A stretch of DNA of 64,000 nucleotides from JBBQXY01 sp051004815 (GTDB lineage: Bacteria > Chloroflexota > Ktedonobacteria > Ktedonobacterales > Ktedonobacteraceae): positions 12,184 through 76,183 of the forward strand of contig JBPCJY010000227.1 in assembly GCA_051004815.1 (NCBI GenBank). Direction: 5' to 3'. A model generated the notes under the pieces. The model saw only the letters and a list, made by a program, of their open reading frames with translations. It ran no database searches and was not told where the DNA came from. Numbering within the stretch: the stretch's first letter is position 1; every line of letters starts with the position of its first letter. Below are positions 59,560 to 64,000 of this stretch, one piece after another. The position numbers and the translations under genes were made by a program.

Positions 59560-60231
59560 ATGACCTGTGAACGGTGTGGAACAGAAATTTCGCATGGTCT
59601 GACTGTTTGCCCAGTATGCAGGACGCCGACACCGACTGCCTCCGCACAGGAAGGAGTACCAAAGCAAACCAGCTATGGAGCCTATCCGCGTGATGAGTAT
59701 GGCGACCCACAGCCCATACCGACCTATGAGCAAGGCTACCAGCCCTGGCCACCTGTCGAGGAACCGCCGCGCCTAAGCTATGCACCACCACCACCACCAC
59801 CGCAGTACAATACAGGGTACGCCTCATCATTCAATGCGCCGCCACAGTATCAGCAACCGCAGATCAATGTCACGGTAGTGAATACGTTCGCGGCACCTTC
59901 GCCCAGCAAAAGTAATGCCCTGCTGGTCGAGATTATTTGTTCCTTATTTGGTATCTATGGTGTTGGTTGGCTGGTGGCAGGAGAAACGACGACCGGAATT
60001 ATCCTGCTCGTTTGCAGTTTTTTACTGATCTGGCCCCTGGCAATTGCGATAGCCGTATTTACGTTGGGCTTTGGTATCTTTTTCTGCAATCTCCCCTTGA
60101 CGATTGTCGGCATTATCTTGAACGCCATTTTCCTGAACAAGGCATTAAATCGCAAAACTGTCCAGTACAGGTATAGCACGGCGCAAGCGCAACCTATGCA
60201 ACAGATGCCGCCACGACGCATGCCCCAATGA
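59560..60231 (+). CDS. Zinc-ribbon membrane protein
   Basis: 223 aa. N-terminal zinc ribbon (C3, C6, C17 and C20 in MTCERCGTEI and VCPVC), a long Pro/Tyr/Gln-rich linker (about 25-115), then three hydrophobic segments (LVEIICSLFGIYGVGWLVAGE, TGIILLVCSFLLIWPLAIAIAVF, FFCNLPLTIVGIILNAIFL). This resembles zinc-ribbon/TM2-like proteins that are common in this class. No function can be assigned. AAGGGGG precedes the ATG. Confidence 0.75.
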   Translation: MTCERCGTEISHGLTVCPVCRTPTPTASAQEGVPKQTSYGAYPRDEYGDPQPIPTYEQGYQPWPPVEEPPRLSYAPPPPPPQYNTGYASSFNAPPQYQQPQINVTVVNTFAAPSPSKSNALLVEIICSLFGIYGVGWLVAGETTTGIILLVCSFLLIWPLAIAIAVFTLGFGIFFCNLPLTIVGIILNAIFLNKALNRKTVQYRYSTAQAQPMQQMPPRRMPQ

Positions 60232-60240
60232 ACTGAACTG

Positions 60241-61272
60241 CTATTTGGCAAAGGCCAGGCGGCGGTACTTCTCGCGTGACTCTAACCAGGCTTCGTCAGA
60301 GAGGCCAAGTTTTTCGCGCAATGTTTCTGGTGTAACGCCCGCTTTGAGTTGGCGCACCGCGAAGGTGTCACGCAACAGCTGCAAAGTGACACGCTTTTGA
60401 ATGTCAGCCGCTTTGACTGCCCGCCCCAGGATATAGTTCAGGTTGCGATCAGTACACTCGAATAGATCATTGTGCGGACGATATTTGGCCTGGTAATCAG
60501 TGTAGACCGTCGTAAACTCGGCAGGGAGTGCGAGGCGTCGTTCGCGGTGCTGTTTACCGGTCGAGGCAGCGAAATGGATGGTAATGAGCGGTACCTGTGG
60601 GTCAGAGAGATCGACATGATTGGCACGCAAGCCCATAACCTCTTCTTTTTTCAGACCCGCGTGCAACACCAGGTACACCAGGCAGTGACAACGCACATCC
60701 TCGGCGGCAGCCGTTAATAGTCGCTGCACCTCATCTTCGAACAATAGCTCCGGCAATGGCGGCAAGGGACGTTCCAAGGCAATACTCGCGGACGGGTCTT
60801 CGCGAATGATCTGCTCACGCGTCAACCAGGAAAAGAAGTTTTTGAGGAAGGTAACGCGACGAGCCATTGTCTTGGGGGCGGGAACGCGTCCCTTCGTACC
60901 AAACTTGAGCTTCATGAGCCAATCTGTGACCTGCTCTTTCGTGATACGCCCGACGGGGGTATCTTTGCCTATAAAATCACCGAACATCTTGAGATCAGAG
61001 AGAAAGCAGGTGACGGTATAATTCGATTTACCGCGCAACATTAACTCCTGCTGATAAGGGATAGCACATGCCGCCAGGCTCGATTGATCGGTCAAGGGAT
61101 GTGTGCGCACGAGCGGCGGAAACGGCGTCTCTAAGGGATTCGGTGGCTCAGTGATGACCGTTGCCGCCCCCGTAAAGAGGTTATCTTGCAAGACGGTCGT
61201 CTCGTCGGTCGCAATAGCTCCCGCCGAGGCTTCCCGCGCAGGTTGGTTTTTGTGCTGAGTGTCCTGTTGCAT
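60241..61272 (-). CDS. Tyrosine recombinase (Xer-like) with altered active-site residues
   Basis: 343 aa. A poorly conserved N-terminal leader (1-60), a SAM-like core-binding domain (about 66-160, AIPYQQELMLRGKSNYTVTCFLSDLKMFGDFI), then the catalytic domain. Catalytic Tyr is Y336 in REKYRRL and Arg II is R301 in LLRDTFAVRQL. Arg I is replaced by Lys (HAGLKKEEVMGLR, K208). The HxLRH box reads QLLRD. These changes may weaken or abolish recombination. The gene stands alone next to no integrated element, so it is more likely a housekeeping or DNA-binding derivative than an integrase. Confidence 0.8.
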   Translation of the reverse strand: MQQDTQHKNQPAREASAGAIATDETTVLQDNLFTGAATVITEPPNPLETPFPPLVRTHPLTDQSSLAACAIPYQQELMLRGKSNYTVTCFLSDLKMFGDFIGKDTPVGRITKEQVTDWLMKLKFGTKGRVPAPKTMARRVTFLKNFFSWLTREQIIREDPSASIALERPLPPLPELLFEDEVQRLLTAAAEDVRCHCLVYLVLHAGLKKEEVMGLRANHVDLSDPQVPLITIHFAASTGKQHRERRLALPAEFTTVYTDYQAKYRPHNDLFECTDRNLNYILGRAVKAADIQKRVTLQLLRDTFAVRQLKAGVTPETLREKLGLSDEAWLESREKYRRLAFAK

Positions 61273-61453
61273 CTCCCACTCCTTTAGAAAGTAGCAGCTT
61301 TAAGAGTTGCCTCTACTATGCCATTTTTTTCATTATAGCAGAAAATAGCAAGTTTGTTCAAATACAACGCTTCATGTATTCTCATTCCCATTCTTTGTGT
61401 ATAATGCAAAACAAGCGCTTTCTGAAAAGATATTACGAGAAGTGGAGACAACA

Positions 61454-62173
61454 ATGCATATTTTCCAATATCACCCGGACATTTTGACGCGGTACCCGCA
61501 GATCGTTGGCGGAGCTATCCTGGCACGGAATGTGACGAACGGCCCAACCCCAGCCCGTTTGCAGGCTCTTTACCAGATCGAACAGCAGCAGGTCCTGCAA
61601 TGCATTGGCAACACGCCCCTGAGCCAGATTGAGTCCCTGGCGGCCTGGCGACGTGCGTTTCGCGGTTTTGGGGTGGACCCGACACAATACCGCAGTGCCG
61701 CTGAAGCCCTTTTGCGCCGCTTGACCAAAAAAGGCGATATTCCAAGTATCAATCTGCTGGTCGATCTCGGCAATCTCGTGAGCATCCGCTATGGGTTGCC
61801 TGTGGCGGTGTTTGAGAGGTCTGCCTTGCAGGGGACGGTGACGGTACATTTTGCTGATGGCTCAGAACGCTACAGCGAGTTGGGCGAAAGCGACGAGGAT
61901 CATCCGAAGCCAGGCGAGGTGGTGTTCTCTGATGAAACCAGGCTGGTGATCGCACGCCGCTGGTGCTGGCGACAAAGCGAACCAAGTGCTGCTGTCGCGC
62001 AGACGCGAGAGTGCCTCATCACGATCGAAGCGCACCATGCCACAGGCCACCAGGACATCGAGGCCGCACTGCACGACCTGCTTGCCTTGCTGAAGGAATA
62101 TGCCGGGGGAACCTTTACCTCGGCCATCCTGGATGCACACCACCCGACATTGCTTGACTCACGCGGGGAGTGA
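61454..62173 (+). CDS. B3/B4 tRNA-binding-domain protein
   Basis: 239 aa. The B3/B4 domain of PheRS beta as a stand-alone protein: ESLAAWRRAFRGFGVDPTQYRSAAEALLRRLTKKGDIPSINLLVDLGNLVSIRYGLPVAVFE is its core. Such proteins may edit mischarged tRNA or amino acids in trans. GTGGAGA 6 nt before the ATG at 61454 sets the start. A long hairpin follows the stop codon. Confidence 0.85.
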   Translation: MHIFQYHPDILTRYPQIVGGAILARNVTNGPTPARLQALYQIEQQQVLQCIGNTPLSQIESLAAWRRAFRGFGVDPTQYRSAAEALLRRLTKKGDIPSINLLVDLGNLVSIRYGLPVAVFERSALQGTVTVHFADGSERYSELGESDEDHPKPGEVVFSDETRLVIARRWCWRQSEPSAAVAQTRECLITIEAHHATGHQDIEAALHDLLALLKEYAGGTFTSAILDAHHPTLLDSRGE

Positions 62174-62200
62174 GAAGCGGTCTTCCTGGTGTTCACATCA

Positions 62201-62268
62201 AATTGGTATGAGGTGGTGCAGAGTTTTTGCAGCAGGCTGCAAAAACTCTGCACCACATCATACTAATT
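62201..62268. terminator. 32-bp hairpin after the B3/B4 gene
   Basis: The arms 62201-62232 and 62237-62268 pair at 30 of 32 positions around CAGG, with a T5 run in one arm and A5 in the other. Strong intrinsic terminator candidate. Confidence 0.75.
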
Positions 62269-62371
62269 GGACGAGTTGCCGTAGGCGACGAGAAGTCCCA
62301 ACCAGTTACGTTTAAACATACAAAACGTCCTACACAATGGTTTTATGGATAGTTCGGAGGGAGGAAGAAGA

Positions 62372-63823
62372 GTGAAACGCCTACAACCATATCTGCCCAT
62401 ACTGGCACTATTTTGCCTCGCGTTGTTGGTACGCATCATCTATAATGTCACCGTTGGTAAAGGATATATTGCTCACTACGACTCGTCGACCTACGAGAAA
62501 ATCGCGCTCCACATGCTGAATGAGCATTGTTTCTGCCTGAATCCAATGGATGCCACGGTTGGTCGTGCGCCACTCTGGCCGGGCGTTATTGCTGGTATCT
62601 ACGCGGTGTTGGGCCATAAAAATAGCTTTGTGCGTTTCTTTTTGTGCTTTATTGGGGCCGGTACGTGTATGCTCGTCTCGCTATTCAGCAGAGATATTTT
62701 TGGGCGGCGCATAGGCATAGTAGCGGGTATTAGTGCGGCTGTGTATCCTGGCCTCTTCCTCTATGATGGCTGGCTCTATTCGGAATCCCTCTATACCTTT
62801 CTGCTACTAGCGTGTACCTATACGCTCTATTTAACTCAGCAGACCGCGAAGTACCGTTGGATGATCGTGAGCGGCCTCTTGCTTGGTCTGCTCTCGCTGA
62901 CGCGCCCCAATGGGTTGATTGTCCTTACCTTAGTTTTCGTCTGGGCCATTATCGCGATACGCGCAAAGTGGCTTTCCTGGCGTGCAGCTGTGAGAAGTGT
63001 CGTCATTATCACCGTACTGGCACTTGCTATCGTCACACCCTGGACGGTACGCAACTATCTGGTTTCTCATCATGTTGTGCCTGTCGCCACGGGAGATGGT
63101 ATTGTCCTTTTGGGAGCCTACAATCACCTGATCCTGGATGATGGCCCTTTTCGCGGCATCTGGATTCGGCCCAGTCTCGTCTATCCCCAGGGCGGACAAA
63201 TCTACTCGCCATGTCGGGCAGACTGCGAAGTACGGCAAAATGGAGATTACTCACACATGGCGGGACAGTGGGTAGAGGAGCATCTCGCTGAAATGCCCTA
63301 CCTGCTCTGCCTACACATGAAATACCTGTGGACACCCTCTACACCTGAGGCGGACCTCCCGATGAATCAATTTCCTGCTCGCCTGTCATCCAAGATAGTG
63401 ATGGCGATCATTCCAATCACATCGTACCTGGTTTTTGCATTGGCCGCGCTCGGCTTACTGCTCACATGGCGAAAGTGGCGTCACCTGCTTTTCATCTATC
63501 TGCTCATCCTGGTCAATATAGGACAAAGCCTCTACTTCTATGGTAGTTCCCGTTTTCGCGCCCCCATCGAGCCAATGCTGGTCATCCTGGCAGCTGGAGC
63601 CATCTGGTGGCTGAGCCAACGATGGCACACCCTACGGTCCTACCATAGAACCAGTAATGGGAGTCTGCCAGAGCAAACTCCCATTACTGGCATGGAGAGC
63701 AGAGAGAGTGGTTTCAGTCATCACATAAATAGTCATGTGAGTAACCGCGATATTCGCAATAGTAGCATCTGCTGTCAGTTTGTGCGTGATGGCATATCAG
63801 TTTTTGGTGGCATCATCATGTAG
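62372..63823 (+). CDS. GT39/ArnT-like membrane glycosyltransferase
   Basis: About 483 aa with ten or more membrane segments. A first loop has the acidic Asp (AHYDSSTYEKIALHML), with GRAPLWPGVIAGIYAVLG as in PMT/ArnT-type GT-C enzymes that use polyprenyl-phosphate sugars on the outer face. LTRPNGLI and PWTVRNY are typical family motifs. GTG at 62372 is preferred (GGAGGGAGG 7 nt upstream); an ATG at 62345 precedes that site. A hairpin near codon 430 and a hydrophilic unusual tail suggest that the last 60 codons may be an extension by read-through after a lost stop. Confidence 0.8.
   Translation: MKRLQPYLPILALFCLALLVRIIYNVTVGKGYIAHYDSSTYEKIALHMLNEHCFCLNPMDATVGRAPLWPGVIAGIYAVLGHKNSFVRFFLCFIGAGTCMLVSLFSRDIFGRRIGIVAGISAAVYPGLFLYDGWLYSESLYTFLLLACTYTLYLTQQTAKYRWMIVSGLLLGLLSLTRPNGLIVLTLVFVWAIIAIRAKWLSWRAAVRSVVIITVLALAIVTPWTVRNYLVSHHVVPVATGDGIVLLGAYNHLILDDGPFRGIWIRPSLVYPQGGQIYSPCRADCEVRQNGDYSHMAGQWVEEHLAEMPYLLCLHMKYLWTPSTPEADLPMNQFPARLSSKIVMAIIPITSYLVFALAALGLLLTWRKWRHLLFIYLLILVNIGQSLYFYGSSRFRAPIEPMLVILAAGAIWWLSQRWHTLRSYHRTSNGSLPEQTPITGMESRESGFSHHINSHVSNRDIRNSSICCQFVRDGISVFGGIIM
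63651..63690. terminator. 18-bp hairpin inside the 3' part of the glycosyltransferase frame
   Basis: The arms 63651-63668 and 63673-63690 pair at 17 of 18 positions. It resembles the terminator hairpins elsewhere in the window but lies 130 nt before the stop codon. Confidence 0.55.
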
Positions 63824-64000
63824 TGACAGCAAGTATTCTTCGATCTCGCCTGCCGTCTGCAAGTAGAAGACCTTATTCAAGATCTCCTGTAACTGCTTGA
63901 TTTCAGTGATGCCGCTGATCTGTTCTTGAGCTAGATCAACCAGCATCGGATAACGGGCGTTGAGAAAACCAATAAACGTCTCACGAAGAGACTCGCGTTG
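63797..64000 (-). CDS. C-terminal part of a Rpn/PD-(D/E)XK transposase-like family protein (runs off the window)
   Basis: The minus strand is open from the window edge to TGA at 63797. The visible 67 residues (ESLRETFIGFLNARYPMLVDLAQEQISGITEIKQLQEILNKVFYLQTAGEIEEYLLSL) match the helical tail of Rpn-type/DUF4351-like proteins abundant in Ktedonobacteria and cyanobacteria. The nuclease core would lie outside the window. Its 3' end overlaps the convergent glycosyltransferase by 27 nt. Confidence 0.6.
   Translation of the reverse strand, partial: QRESLRETFIGFLNARYPMLVDLAQEQISGITEIKQLQEILNKVFYLQTAGEIEEYLLSLHDDATKN

Noticed and set aside
61454..62173. Considered as mftE (creatininase-like) to complete a mycofactocin set
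   Set aside because: The sequence carries a B3/B4 tRNA-binding core (FRGFGVDPTQYR, DIPSINLLVDLGN), not creatininase motifs, and it is 54 kb from the mft genes.
1..64000. CRISPR array
   Set aside because: No series of regularly spaced identical 24-40 bp repeats was seen. The repeats present are dispersed palindromes.

Overview
The window looks like chromosomal DNA of a filamentous Chloroflexota of the class Ktedonobacteria. This rests on family content, not on a database search: a DUF4388 (PATAN) protein, an MglA-type GTPase with two roadblock/LC7 proteins, single-domain response regulators, pentapeptide-repeat and lmo0937-type proteins, a mycofactocin-type locus, and abundant palindromic repeats.

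Layout. 0-10 kb: a membrane protein, an acyl-CoA ligase, and a split mycofactocin locus (GxGYxYP protein plus mftF on +; mftC, mftB, an AAA+ activator and a DUF4388 protein on -), then tRNA-Ser(UGA). 10.5-22.2 kb: an accessory island. Two paralogous divergent modules (84-aa protein / small Xre-type HTH) bracket genes of immunity and self-protection families (YdeI/OmdA, Imm5-like, ClbS/DinB, pentapeptide), part of them inside a 1.77-kb cassette with about 105-bp inverted repeats. The island then holds two AhpD/CMD-fold genes, one with an in-frame UGA exactly at the second cysteine of CxxC, a YgiT-type zinc finger and a 1078-aa restriction-modification fusion. 22-35 kb: mostly housekeeping genes (TPR protein, serS, MBL hydrolase, DUF308, DUF402, HAD, EamA, DUF429, GTPase/roadblock operon, M20 peptidase, guaB). 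35.4-44.1 kb: a decayed integrative element made of a frameshifted IS3-type element, a full group II intron with RT-maturase-HNH, a truncated ATPase gene, an excisionase-like HTH, membrane and baseplate-J-like proteins, and a large serine recombinase whose end lies inside a DUF1003 gene. 44.5-64 kb: an ABC-2 exporter, MOSC, VKOR, a complete dpp-type peptide ABC operon, DUF1206, tRNA-Arg(CCG), comEA-comEC, a zinc-ribbon protein, a Xer-like recombinase with an altered active site, a B3/4 protein and a GT39-like glycosyltransferase.

Most interesting points. (1) A candidate selenoprotein, with CxxU in an AhpD-like protein and a SECIS-like hairpin just after the UGA. (2) A duplicated two-gene module of unknown function flanking a cluster of protection genes. 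(3) A transposase-less cassette carrying two such genes. (4) A palindromic repeat inserted in frame into mftF. (5) Perfect 29-35 bp hairpins that contain the stop codons of neighbouring genes. No computation was run. Family names come from motif reading, and starts were chosen by ribosome-binding-site position.
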